Source: Comamonas sp. BIGb0124 (GTDB taxonomy: Bacteria > Pseudomonadota > Gammaproteobacteria > Burkholderiales > Burkholderiaceae_C). From it: DNA of 64,000 nucleotides. The stretch is from the NCBI RefSeq assembly GCF_003752175.1, contig NZ_RJVF01000009.1, forward strand, positions 620,001 through 684,000. The letters are read 5' to 3'. Below, in pieces: positions 36,434 to 44,809 of this stretch. How positions within the stretch are numbered: position 1 is the first letter of the stretch; each line of letters opens with the position of its first letter. The position numbers were made by a program, and so were the translations under genes. The notes below the pieces were generated by a model. The model saw only the letters and a program-made list of their open reading frames with translations. It was not told the origin of the DNA and made no database searches.

Positions 36434-36771
36434 TTTGCAATCCTTGTTGAGTAGTTCTGTTCCGTCATCCCGCTTGCAGCTTGGACAACCCCGGCGGCAG
36501 GTCTGGCGGACGCACGTAGCCCCTTGCGGCACGTCGAGGTGGGCAGGGGGCTATGTGGGGCCATATTGTCATCCCATAGCCAGATGTTCACGTTGACAAG
36601 GGGGTAAACCCGAGTCTTCTATAAGTTTGTTGGACGCTGGATGTGGCGTTTGTCATGTATTTATATCTGCTATATGGCTTTTGATAGATGAAATCTTGGT
36701 CCTGAAAAAGTAGCAATACAGCTTGATCTTTTATTGGCTTCGAGACCTCCGGCAGGCTGAGGTCCGGACGC
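36434..36771. other. Intergenic region between the two PQQ dehydrogenase genes
   Basis: No supported gene. The stretch 36600-36740 is clearly AT-rich compared with the rest of the window. A TTGTCA / TGACAA inverted pair (36566-36571 and 36594-36599) lies about 135 bp upstream of the first dehydrogenase start and may mark its promoter or a regulator site. A 61-codon minus-strand frame over the AT-rich part has no family resemblance. Confidence 0.4.
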
Positions 36772-36804
36772 AAAAAAGGCCCGCGGGCGAGGCGAGCCTT
36801 TTTT
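36772..36804. terminator. Bidirectional terminator-like hairpin after the second PQQ dehydrogenase
   Basis: AAAAAAGGC and GCCTTTTTT flank a GC-rich loop, giving a T-run on either strand. It ends 21 bp beyond the stop codon of the minus-strand dehydrogenase gene at 36826. Confidence 0.7.
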
Positions 36805-36825
36805 CGTCACGGCGAAGTCACGGCG

Positions 36826-39306
36826 TCATTTCTGCGGCAGTGCCCAGGCCATGATGCTGTCGCCCAACCGGGTGGGAATGCGGTCGTGACCCCCCACCAC
36901 CGCCACCACGTACTGGCGGCCGTTGGCGATGTAGGTCAGCGGCGCGGCCTGGTTGCCGGCAGGCAGGCGCTGCTGCCACAGCAGTTCGCCGGTCTGGCTG
37001 TCGAAGGCCCGGATGAACTGGTCGAGCGCCGCGCCGATGATCGTCACGCCGCCGGCCGTCGCCACGCCGGTGCCGTCGCTGGGTGTGCCGATTTCCCATT
37101 GGGTGCGCGAGGGGATGCCCATGGGGCCGTTGTCGTAGCCGGTGCCGAACGGACGGCTCCAGATCACTTCGCGGATACGCAGATCGATGCCGGAGATGTA
37201 TCCCCACGGCGGGGCGATGCAGGGCTGATCGAGCACCGACATCCACGGGCCCTTGGTGGCGCCGTAGGCCTGGCCCTGCTGGACACGGAAGCCCTTGGAT
37301 TGGCCGGGGGCCTCCTGGAAGGATTTGGCGCCCAGTGCATCGAGCTTCTCGCGCGAGACCAGGCTCTGCATGTACGGCAGGCGCTGGTTGTTGACCAGCA
37401 GCAGGCCGTGCTTGGGATCGACCATCACGCCGCCCCAGTTGAGGCCGCCATGGTGGCCGGGGTAGACCAGGCTGTTCTGGTCGACGCGGGCCGGCGTCCA
37501 GAGGCCTTCGTAATGGGCCTTGCGGAAGTCGATGCGGCACATGATCTGGTCGAAGGGGGTCAGGCCCCAGGTGCTGGCTTCGGTCAGCACTTCATGGGTC
37601 TTGCCCGGACGGCCCATGGTGTTGGGCATGTCCAGCGACATCGGCTGCGTGGCCGAACTGCGTTCGCCGGGCACGTCGGTCTGCGGCACGGGCACTTCGG
37701 TGACGGGGACCAGCGGTTGTCCGGTTTCGCGGTCGAGCACAAAGATCTGGGCCGACTTGGTGGCCTGGATCACCGCCGGACGAACGCCCTGGGCGGTGGG
37801 GAAATCGACCAGGCTGGGCTGCGGACTCAGGTCGTAGTCCCACATGTCGTGATGCACGGTCTGGAAGTGCCAGCGCGGCAGTCCGGTGGCGGCATCGAGC
37901 GCGACCAGCGAGGAGCCGTACTTCTCGTCGTGCTCGGTGCGTGTACCGCCGAAGAAGTCGCCGGCCGGATTGCCGGTCGTCACGTAGACCAGGCCCAGTT
38001 CGTCGTCCGCCGAAAGCGGTGCCCACGAGTTGGGCGTGCTGAGCGTGTAGGTCTGGCCGGGCTCGGGCGGCGTGGTCACGCCGGGTCGGCCGAGGTCCCA
38101 TGCCCATCGCTGTTGTCCGGTGACGGCATCGTAGCCGCGCACCACGCCCGACGGTGCGGGACGCACGTCTGAATCGATGACCTGTGCGCCGGTGATGACC
38201 GTGCCACGCACGACGACCGGGGCGGAGGTGATGGCCGTCGAGCCTGCGCGGAACTGGCCGATGCCGTCCTTGAGATCCACAAAACCGTTCTGGCCAAAAC
38301 CGGGGCAGGGGGTTCCCGTGTCGGCATCCACCGCACCCAGACGGACGTCGGTCGTGCCCCAGATGATGCGGCGTGCGCACACGGCACCGGGCTGTGCATC
38401 GGGTACCTGGTAGTAGGACACGCCACGGCAGTTGGCGCCGCCGCCCTTGAGGTAGGCTTCGTCCACCCGGGAATCGAAACGCCAGCGTTCCTTGCCGGTG
38501 GTGGCTTCGACCGCCACGATGATCTGGCGCGGCGTGCAGGTGTAGAGCAGCTCGCCGATCTTCAGCGGCGTCGACTCGTTGAGATAGGCCACCTTGGTGC
38601 CCGGCAGCTTGACGTCGCCGTGGTGGTATTCCCAGACCTGCTCGAGCTGGCCCACGTTGGCGGCCGTGATCTGCGCGGCTGGCGAGTAGTGGTTGCCCAG
38701 ATTGGAGCCGGCGTAGGCGGTCCAGCTGGTTTCGTCATGGCTGGCGGCGACATTGCCGTCGGGCGACTTCACCGTCGCACGGCTGAAGTCGGCCTGGGGG
38801 CGCTGCTGCACGGTGCCGGCGTCGGCGAGCTGGACCTCGCTCGGAAACTGGATGGGCACCAGGATGGTCAGCAGCATCGCCAGCGGCAGGAGGCCGTTGA
38901 CGGCCCAGTAGACGGGCTTGCGCACGCCGGCCAGCACACGGCGGGCCACCGGCCAGAATGCCAGCCAGACGACGCTCACGCCGATCAGCCAGGCCAGTCG
39001 CGGGATGTAGGCCCAGCCGTTGCGGCCGGATTCCCAGATGGCCCAGGCGTAGGTGAGGACCGAGGCGGCGGCAAAGATCCAGAAGCCGAGCGCCTTGCGG
39101 CGTGCCAGCAGCACACCCGATGCCATCAACGCCAAGCCCATGCCCGCGTAGTAAAGAGAGCCGCCCACGGCGGCCAACCGGCCGCCCCAGTACAGCAGTG
39201 CCAGGCCCAGCAGGGCCGTCAGCAGCGCATAGAAGGAAAAGAACCACGGACCCGCGCCCGAGGCGCGTGGCGCCTGGACGGATCGGTTTGTCGCCGGAGC
39301 TGTCAT
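36826..39306 (-). CDS. Membrane-bound PQQ-dependent dehydrogenase, second paralogue
   Basis: An 826-aa quinoprotein with the same architecture as its neighbour: about five membrane helices (residues 22-150) and a periplasmic PQQ propeller. Diagnostic parts are VEATTGKERWRFDSRVD, NSWAPLSADDELGLVYVTTGN, HHDMWDYDLSPQPSLVDFPT and ATKSAQIFVLDRETGQP. It differs throughout from the 808-aa protein, so it is an old paralogue that probably takes another substrate (quinate/shikimate or another polyol). The start at 39306 directly follows a hairpin and has no clear ribosome site; an upstream TTG at 39339 is in frame. A LysR gene is divergent and may control it. Confidence 0.9.
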   Translation of the reverse strand: MTAPATNRSVQAPRASGAGPWFFSFYALLTALLGLALLYWGGRLAAVGGSLYYAGMGLALMASGVLLARRKALGFWIFAAASVLTYAWAIWESGRNGWAYIPRLAWLIGVSVVWLAFWPVARRVLAGVRKPVYWAVNGLLPLAMLLTILVPIQFPSEVQLADAGTVQQRPQADFSRATVKSPDGNVAASHDETSWTAYAGSNLGNHYSPAAQITAANVGQLEQVWEYHHGDVKLPGTKVAYLNESTPLKIGELLYTCTPRQIIVAVEATTGKERWRFDSRVDEAYLKGGGANCRGVSYYQVPDAQPGAVCARRIIWGTTDVRLGAVDADTGTPCPGFGQNGFVDLKDGIGQFRAGSTAITSAPVVVRGTVITGAQVIDSDVRPAPSGVVRGYDAVTGQQRWAWDLGRPGVTTPPEPGQTYTLSTPNSWAPLSADDELGLVYVTTGNPAGDFFGGTRTEHDEKYGSSLVALDAATGLPRWHFQTVHHDMWDYDLSPQPSLVDFPTAQGVRPAVIQATKSAQIFVLDRETGQPLVPVTEVPVPQTDVPGERSSATQPMSLDMPNTMGRPGKTHEVLTEASTWGLTPFDQIMCRIDFRKAHYEGLWTPARVDQNSLVYPGHHGGLNWGGVMVDPKHGLLLVNNQRLPYMQSLVSREKLDALGAKSFQEAPGQSKGFRVQQGQAYGATKGPWMSVLDQPCIAPPWGYISGIDLRIREVIWSRPFGTGYDNGPMGIPSRTQWEIGTPSDGTGVATAGGVTIIGAALDQFIRAFDSQTGELLWQQRLPAGNQAAPLTYIANGRQYVVAVVGGHDRIPTRLGDSIMAWALPQK

Positions 39307-39340
39307 GTTGGAATGCGTTGTAGGAAAAAAAGCATCCAAC
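39307..39340 (-). promoter_or_regulatory. Hairpin abutting the second PQQ dehydrogenase start codon
   Basis: GTTGG-a-ATGC pairs with GCATCCAAC, with one bulged base, and the right arm touches the ATG on the minus strand. No Shine-Dalgarno sequence is visible between them, so the structure could restrict translation initiation. Confidence 0.4.
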
Positions 39341-39537
39341 GCCCGCAGTCACCTGGCAGGCCAGTGCGGAGCCGGCCGTGCTAGGCCAGTGGCGGCCGAG
39401 GCTGTCGTGGCGGACGTGGCGGACGTGGATGGGCCGGGCGGGACTTTAGGTTTTCCGTCATGGATTGCAAAGCGGTAATAATTCACGGTGTGGATTTCCA
39501 TTTCGGAACTTTCCGACATTGCCGAACGGTTTTTCCC

Positions 39538-40452
39538 ATGCGTGAACTCGACCTGACCAGCCTGCGTCTTTTTGTGACGGTGTGCGAAACCCGCAGCCTG
39601 GCCAAGGCGGGGCAAGCCCATCACGTGGTGGGCTCGGCGGTGAGCAAACGCATGCAGCAGCTCGAGGCGGGCCTCGGCATCGTGCTGCTGGCCCGGCACC
39701 GCCGGGGCGTGGTGCCCACGGCGGCCGGCGAGGTCTTGCTGGGGCATGCGCGTTCGATGCTGGCCTCGGCCGATCAGGCCCTGCTCGACCTGTCCGCACA
39801 AGGCCAGGGCATCAAGGGGCCGGTGCGTGTCATGGCCACGCTGTCGGCCATCCTCGAGCGGCTGCCCGACGACATCGCCTCGTTCCTGGCGGTGCCCGAC
39901 CATCAGCAGATCCAGGTGACGATCGAGGAGCGCAACGGCTACGACATCGTGCAGGCGCTGCGCGGCGGCCAGACGGCCGTGGGCGTGTGCTGGGATGTGG
40001 AGGAGCTCGATGGGCTGGTGGTGCGGCCCTACCTGCGCGACCGGCTGGTCGCCGTGATGCACCCGGCCCATCGGCTGGCCCGGCGCAGCCGTTGCGCCTT
40101 CGAGGACACGCTCAACACCGACCACATCGGCATGCCGCCGGAGACCTCGATGCGGCTGATGCTGGACCGGATGGCGGGCAAGCTCGGCCGGCACATTGCG
40201 TACCGCATGAGCGTGACCACCATCGACGCGGTGCTGCGCGGCACGCGGGCGGGGCTGGGGCTGGCGATCCTGCCCGATGCGCTGATCGCCGGCCGGACCG
40301 ACGGATTGCGCGTGGTGCCGCTGGACAACGAATGGGCGTTGCGCACGCTGGTGACCTGTACCCGCGCGGAAGACGAGCTTTCACCGGCCGCCAAGCTGCT
40401 GGCCAAGCACCTGGAGCAGGCGGGACGGGCCGCTTTGCACATCGACGCCTGA
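39538..40452 (+). CDS. LysR-family transcriptional regulator
   Basis: A 304-aa LysR protein. The winged helix (MRELDLTSLRLFVTVCETRS, then SAVSKRMQQLEAGLG) is followed by the effector domain; the ATG at 39538 places the helix-turn-helix at the normal distance from the N-terminus. It is divergent from the second PQQ dehydrogenase across 231 bp and upstream of pepP on the same strand. Regulation of the dehydrogenase is the likelier link. Confidence 0.88.
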   Translation: MRELDLTSLRLFVTVCETRSLAKAGQAHHVVGSAVSKRMQQLEAGLGIVLLARHRRGVVPTAAGEVLLGHARSMLASADQALLDLSAQGQGIKGPVRVMATLSAILERLPDDIASFLAVPDHQQIQVTIEERNGYDIVQALRGGQTAVGVCWDVEELDGLVVRPYLRDRLVAVMHPAHRLARRSRCAFEDTLNTDHIGMPPETSMRLMLDRMAGKLGRHIAYRMSVTTIDAVLRGTRAGLGLAILPDALIAGRTDGLRVVPLDNEWALRTLVTCTRAEDELSPAAKLLAKHLEQAGRAALHIDA

Positions 40453-40581
40453 ATCGCGTTACAAACGGGGGTGCGGCGTGCATGGATTTCGATGCGCGCC
40501 GGATTGTGCCACCCGCCCGGCGCAAGCCGTCTTCCGGTGCTGCCGGACGGCCTGGCCGGGCAGACCGGATTGTTGCCCGAC

Positions 40582-41970
40582 ATGACCTTGAACCCTTATG
40601 CCCGCCGGCGTGCGGCGCTGGCCGCCCAACTCGGCGCCGGCGGTGTTGCCGTGATCCCGACTGCGCCCGAGCGCATGCGCAACCGGGACAGCGATTTCCC
40701 CTATCGGCACGACAGCTATTTCTACTACCTCACGGGTTTCGCCGAGCCCCAGGCCTGGCTGGTGCTGACGGCCGACGGCCGCAGCACCCTGTTCTGCCAG
40801 CCCAAGGACAAGGAACGCGAGATCTGGGACGGCATCCGCCTGGGGCCCGACGCCGCACCCGCCGCGCTGGGCGTGGACGAGGCGTTTTCGGTGGACGAGC
40901 TGGCCCAGCGCCTGCCCCGCCTGCTCGAGAACACCACCACCGTCTGGTACCCCTTTGCCACCCACGAGGGACTGGAAACCCGCATCGCCGGCTGGCTGCA
41001 ACCTGTGCGTGCGCGTGTGCGCCAGGGCGCACAGGTGCCGGGCCGGCAGGCCGATGTCTGTGCGTTGCTCGACGAGATGCGGCTGGTCAAGGACACGCAT
41101 GAACTCGACCTCATGCGGCGGGCCGGACAGATCAGCGCCTGGGCCCATGCACGGGCGATGCGCACCAGTGCGCGCATGCTGCGGCAGGGGGAGGATGTCC
41201 GCGAGTACCACCTCGAAGCCGAACTGCTGCATGAGTTCCGCCGCCACGGCTCGCAGTTTCCGGCCTACGGTTCGATCGTGGCCGCAGGTGCCAATGCCTG
41301 CGTGCTGCACTACCGGGCCGATGCGGCGCCGATCCGCGACGGCGAACTGGTGCTGATCGATGCGGGTGCCGAACTCGACGGTTATGCAGGCGACATCACA
41401 CGCACCTTTCCGGCCAACGGCCGTTTCACCGGACCGCAGCGGGCCCTCTACGACCTCGTGCTGGCCAGCCAGCAGGCGGCCATCGAGGCGACCCGGCCCG
41501 GCCGCCGTTTCAACGATCCCCACGATGCCACGGTGCGTGTGCTGTCGCAGGGCCTGCTCGACCTCGGGATCCTGCACAAGGACGTGGCCGGCAGCGTGGA
41601 CGACGTGATCGAGCAGCGGGCGTATTTCCCGTTCTACATGCACCGCACGGGCCACTGGCTGGGCATGGACGTGCACGACTGCGGCAGTTATGTCGAGCCC
41701 GGAGAAGCCGATCAGGTGACCGAGCGGAAGGATCCGCTGTCCGGCGAAACCGTTCGCAGCCGGCCCAGCCGCATCCTGCAGCCGGGCATGGTGCTGACCA
41801 TCGAGCCTGGCCTCTATATCCGTCCCACCGAAGGCGTGCCCGAGGCCTACTGGAACATCGGCATCCGCATCGAGGACGACGCGGTGGTGACGGCCACCGG
41901 GCACGAGCTGCTGACGCGCGACGTGCCGGTCGACGGCGACGAGATCGAGGCCCTGATGCGGCAGGCCTGA
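40582..41970 (+). CDS. pepP: Xaa-Pro aminopeptidase P
   Basis: A 462-aa cytoplasmic dinuclear metallopeptidase that removes an N-terminal residue before proline. The pita-bread metal ligands are in place: Asp260 and Asp271 (LIDAGAELDGYAGDITR), His358 (HRTGHWLG), Glu408 (TIEPGLY) and Glu431 (IGIRIEDD). The ATG at 40582 gives the family start MTLNPYARRRAALAAQL and the usual ligand numbering; the upstream in-frame ATGs add non-homologous residues. Housekeeping gene unrelated to its neighbours. Confidence 0.95.
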   Translation: MTLNPYARRRAALAAQLGAGGVAVIPTAPERMRNRDSDFPYRHDSYFYYLTGFAEPQAWLVLTADGRSTLFCQPKDKEREIWDGIRLGPDAAPAALGVDEAFSVDELAQRLPRLLENTTTVWYPFATHEGLETRIAGWLQPVRARVRQGAQVPGRQADVCALLDEMRLVKDTHELDLMRRAGQISAWAHARAMRTSARMLRQGEDVREYHLEAELLHEFRRHGSQFPAYGSIVAAGANACVLHYRADAAPIRDGELVLIDAGAELDGYAGDITRTFPANGRFTGPQRALYDLVLASQQAAIEATRPGRRFNDPHDATVRVLSQGLLDLGILHKDVAGSVDDVIEQRAYFPFYMHRTGHWLGMDVHDCGSYVEPGEADQVTERKDPLSGETVRSRPSRILQPGMVLTIEPGLYIRPTEGVPEAYWNIGIRIEDDAVVTATGHELLTRDVPVDGDEIEALMRQA

Positions 41971-41991
41971 GGCCGGGCCGGAAGGGGCGCA

Positions 41992-42035
41992 AGACAGGCC
42001 CGCAGCGGCCTGGGTTGCAGCGGCGCGGGCTGTCT
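41992..42035. terminator. Inverted repeat between convergent pepP and gntR genes
   Basis: AGACAG-g-CCCGC pairs with GCGGGCTGTCT across a GC-rich loop, one base bulged. It fills the gap between two convergent genes, as a shared stop structure would. No T-run follows on the plus strand, so termination strength is uncertain. Confidence 0.45.
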
Positions 42036-42868
42036 CAGACCTTGGTCGGGCTGCTGTTGCGCCCGGCCTTCGTCGCACGGCTTTCGGCCCGTGCCGGCGG
42101 GTTGTCATTCCGCGGGACTGACGGCGTTTCGCCGTTGTTGCCGTCCGCGACCTCTGCGGCTTTTTCTTCGTGGCGCCCGCCTGTCACCAGCACGCCTGCG
42201 GTGACGATGAACTCGGCGGCGCTGTCGATGTCCCCCTTGAGTGCGGCACGCGCCGCAGCGCCGTCGCCGCTGGCCAGGGCCTCGACCAGCCGTGCGTGAT
42301 GAGCCACCGCCACCGCCTCGTCGATCCGGCGCGAGCCCGAACGCAGGTCGTAGTTGAGGATGGGGCCGATGCGCAACCACAGCGATTCGATCATGTGCAG
42401 CAGCGTCGGCATGGCTGCCGCCCGGTAGATGGCGAAGTGCAGTTCCTTGTTGAGATCGATCAGTCGTGTGCCGTCGGGCCGGCGTTTTCGCATCTCTGCG
42501 GCGAACTCCTCGTGCCAGCGGACGATCACCTGCAACCGGGCGGCGTCCATGCGCGCGGCCGCGTGATCGGTCGCCAGTCCTTCGAGGTCGACGCGGATGG
42601 TGGTGATCTCGAGGAACTGCGTGGCGCTCATGCGCGGCACCCGTACGGCCCGGTTGGGCGTGACCTCGAGTGCCTGCTCGGCGACCAGCCGCTGCATGGC
42701 TTCGCGCACGGGCATCACGCTCACGTTGAGCGCGGCAGCCACGCTGCGCAGCGAGACCTGTTCGCCCGGCATCATGCGCCCGGCCATGACGAGCTCGCGC
42801 AGCTGCTGGTAGACGTCGCCGCTGAGGGTCTGGCGGCGCAGGGGGGTGACGAGATCGGTGATCGGCAT
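42035..42868 (-). CDS. GntR-family (FCD-type) transcriptional regulator
   Basis: A 277-aa regulator. The winged helix (residues 10-75) reads VYQQLRELVMAGRMMPGEQVSLRSV and VSVMPVREAMQRLVAEQALEV; the FCD ligand domain follows with ITTIRVDLEGLA, DLNKELHFAIYRAA and VAHHARLVEALASGD, whose Asp and His residues usually bind a metal and an organic acid. The last 45 residues are a polar tail. It is divergent from the SDR-BKACE-MFS operon, with a perfect palindrome between them. Confidence 0.9.
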   Translation of the reverse strand: MPITDLVTPLRRQTLSGDVYQQLRELVMAGRMMPGEQVSLRSVAAALNVSVMPVREAMQRLVAEQALEVTPNRAVRVPRMSATQFLEITTIRVDLEGLATDHAAARMDAARLQVIVRWHEEFAAEMRKRRPDGTRLIDLNKELHFAIYRAAAMPTLLHMIESLWLRIGPILNYDLRSGSRRIDEAVAVAHHARLVEALASGDGAAARAALKGDIDSAAEFIVTAGVLVTGGRHEEKAAEVADGNNGETPSVPRNDNPPARAESRATKAGRNSSPTKV

Positions 42869-42929
42869 GCCTGCAGTATAGGAACGAAACCCGGGGTTCA
42901 TGCGTTTCCGGGTATCCCCTATAAGTGAT

Positions 42930-42941
42930 CTGTGATCACAG
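42930..42941. promoter_or_regulatory. Perfect 12-bp palindrome, putative GntR operator
   Basis: CTGTGATCACAG lies 62 bp upstream of the gntR start and 73 bp upstream of the SDR start, in the only intergenic region serving both. FCD-type GntR dimers bind short palindromes of this size. Confidence 0.6.
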
Positions 42942-43013
42942 TTTTAGGATGAACGCAGACGGCGCGGCTCGATCGCTGCGCCGGTTTGTCTTGAAACCTT
43001 GCTGGAGAGAACG

Positions 43014-43796
43014 ATGTGGAACCCTGATTTGCTCAAGGACAGGCGGGTGCTGGTGACGGCGGGGGCCGATGGCATCGGTCTGCGGATCGCGTCTGCGTTC
43101 CATGCGGCCGGCGCCCGCGTGCTGGTGTGCGACGTGCAGCAGGCTGCGCTCGACCGGCTGGCGGACACCCGTCCCGGTCTGCTGGGCGTGCGTGCCGACG
43201 TGGCCGCCGAGGACGACGTCGCGGAATTGTTCCGCGCGGTCGACCGGCAGTTGGGCGGCCTCGACGTGCTGGTCAACAACGCCGGTGTGGCGGGGCCGAC
43301 GGGCGGCATCGAAACCTTGAGCCTGGCGGACTGGGAACGCACGCTGGCCGTCAACCTGACGGGCCAGTTCCTGTGCGTGCGGCAGGCCGTGCCCCGTCTG
43401 CGCCAGGGCTTGCGTCCCAGCATCGTCAATCTGGCGTCGGCCGCAGGCCATCTGGGCATGCCGGGGCGATCGCCGTACTCGGCATCCAAGTGGGCGGTGG
43501 TCGGCCTGACCAAGACGCTTGCGATCGAGCTGGGCGCGCAGGGCATCCGTGTGAATGCGATCCTGCCGGGCGCAGTCGACGGGCCACGCATCCGTGCGGT
43601 GATTGCCGCCAAGGCCGCGTCGTCCGGCCGCACGCTCGAGGACGTGACACGCGACTACACCTCGCAATCGTCGCTGGGCCGCATGGTCACGGCAGACGAC
43701 GTGGCCAACATGGCCGTCTTTGCCGCCAGCGATCTGGCCGGCAGCGTGAACGGGCAGGAACTGGTGGTCGACGGCCACACGCAAGCCCTGAGCTGA
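43014..43796 (+). CDS. Short-chain dehydrogenase/reductase
   Basis: A 260-aa classical SDR. Cofactor motif TAGADGIG ends at residue 22, the NNAG motif is at 88-91, and the catalytic Ser142, Tyr155 and Lys159 (YSASK) are intact. First gene of the operon under the GntR regulator; GGAG lies nine bases upstream of the ATG. Placed before a beta-keto acid cleavage enzyme, it probably oxidises a beta-hydroxy acid to the beta-keto acid. Confidence 0.92.
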   Translation: MWNPDLLKDRRVLVTAGADGIGLRIASAFHAAGARVLVCDVQQAALDRLADTRPGLLGVRADVAAEDDVAELFRAVDRQLGGLDVLVNNAGVAGPTGGIETLSLADWERTLAVNLTGQFLCVRQAVPRLRQGLRPSIVNLASAAGHLGMPGRSPYSASKWAVVGLTKTLAIELGAQGIRVNAILPGAVDGPRIRAVIAAKAASSGRTLEDVTRDYTSQSSLGRMVTADDVANMAVFAASDLAGSVNGQELVVDGHTQALS

Positions 43797-43843
43797 CACC
43801 CGCCATCCTTCCTTTTTATCGATTCAGACCCGGAGAAATTGCC

Positions 43844-44776
43844 ATGGCCCGCCGATCCAAAGCCATCATCACCTGCGCGCCGACCGGCGCCATCCACACC
43901 CCCAGCATGTCGCCGCATCTGCCGGTGACGGCCGACGAGATCGCACAGGCTGCGATCGAGGCGGCCGAGGCGGGCGCGGCCATCCTGCACCTGCATGCGC
44001 GGGATCCCAAGGATGGCAGGCCGTCGCAGAATCCGGATCTGTTTCGGCCCTTCCTGACGCGGATCAGGCAGGCCTCCGATGCCGTGATCAACATCACCAC
44101 CGGCGGCAGTCCGCACATGTCCGTCGAGGAGCGCATGCAGCCGGTCACGATCTTCAAGCCCGAGCTGGCCTCGCTCAACATGGGTTCGATGAACTTTGGC
44201 CTTTTTCCCATGTTGGAGCGTTTCAAGACTTTCCAGTACGACTGGGAACGGGAACATCTGGAAAACAGCCGCAACCTGATTTTCAAGAACACCTATGCCG
44301 ACATCGAGAACATTCTGCGGCTGGGCCAGGCCAACGGGACCCGCTTCGAGTTCGAGTGCTACGACATCAGCCACCTCAACAACCTCGCGTATTTCGTCGA
44401 CAAGGGATTGATCGAGGGAACCGTGTTCGTGCAGTCGGTGTTCGGCATCCTCGGCGGCATCGGCGGCCATCCGGAAGACCTGATGCACATGAAGCGCACG
44501 GCGGACCGCCTGTTGGGCGATCGCTATCAATGGTCGATTCTGGGGGCCGGGCGCAACCAGATGCCGCTCGCCACGATCGGTGCGGCCATGGGCTCGCATG
44601 TGCGTGTGGGGCTCGAGGATTCGCTGTGGATCGGTCCGGGCCAGCTGGCCGCATCCAGTGCCGAGCAGGTGCGTCGTATCCGTGCCGTGCTCGAGGCCTT
44701 GAACGTCGATGTCGCCAGCCCCGACGAGGCACGCGAGATGCTGGGCCTCAAGGGCGCGGCGAACGTCGCCTTCTGA
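43844..44776 (+). CDS. Beta-keto acid cleavage enzyme (BKACE, DUF849)
   Basis: A 310-aa zinc-dependent TIM-barrel enzyme. HLHARDP (H49, H51) gives the metal ligands, SLNMGSMNFG and FVQSVFGILGGIGGHPEDL are family blocks, and RVGLEDSLWIGPGQLA holds the conserved catalytic-loop region. BKACEs transfer acetyl-CoA onto a beta-keto acid to give acetoacetate and an acyl-CoA. Family members act on 3-keto-5-aminohexanoate, dehydrocarnitine and other keto acids; the substrate here is not readable from sequence. CGGAG precedes the ATG, 47 bp after the SDR gene. Confidence 0.92.
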   Translation: MARRSKAIITCAPTGAIHTPSMSPHLPVTADEIAQAAIEAAEAGAAILHLHARDPKDGRPSQNPDLFRPFLTRIRQASDAVINITTGGSPHMSVEERMQPVTIFKPELASLNMGSMNFGLFPMLERFKTFQYDWEREHLENSRNLIFKNTYADIENILRLGQANGTRFEFECYDISHLNNLAYFVDKGLIEGTVFVQSVFGILGGIGGHPEDLMHMKRTADRLLGDRYQWSILGAGRNQMPLATIGAAMGSHVRVGLEDSLWIGPGQLAASSAEQVRRIRAVLEALNVDVASPDEAREMLGLKGAANVAF

Positions 44777-44809
44777 CCGATCATTCCCATCGACCTTGAG
44801 GAAACCGCC

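Noticed and set aside
36588-36773. A 61-codon minus-strand frame in the AT-rich gap between the PQQ dehydrogenases
   Set aside because: No ribosome site, no family resemblance, and the AT-rich character fits a promoter region better.
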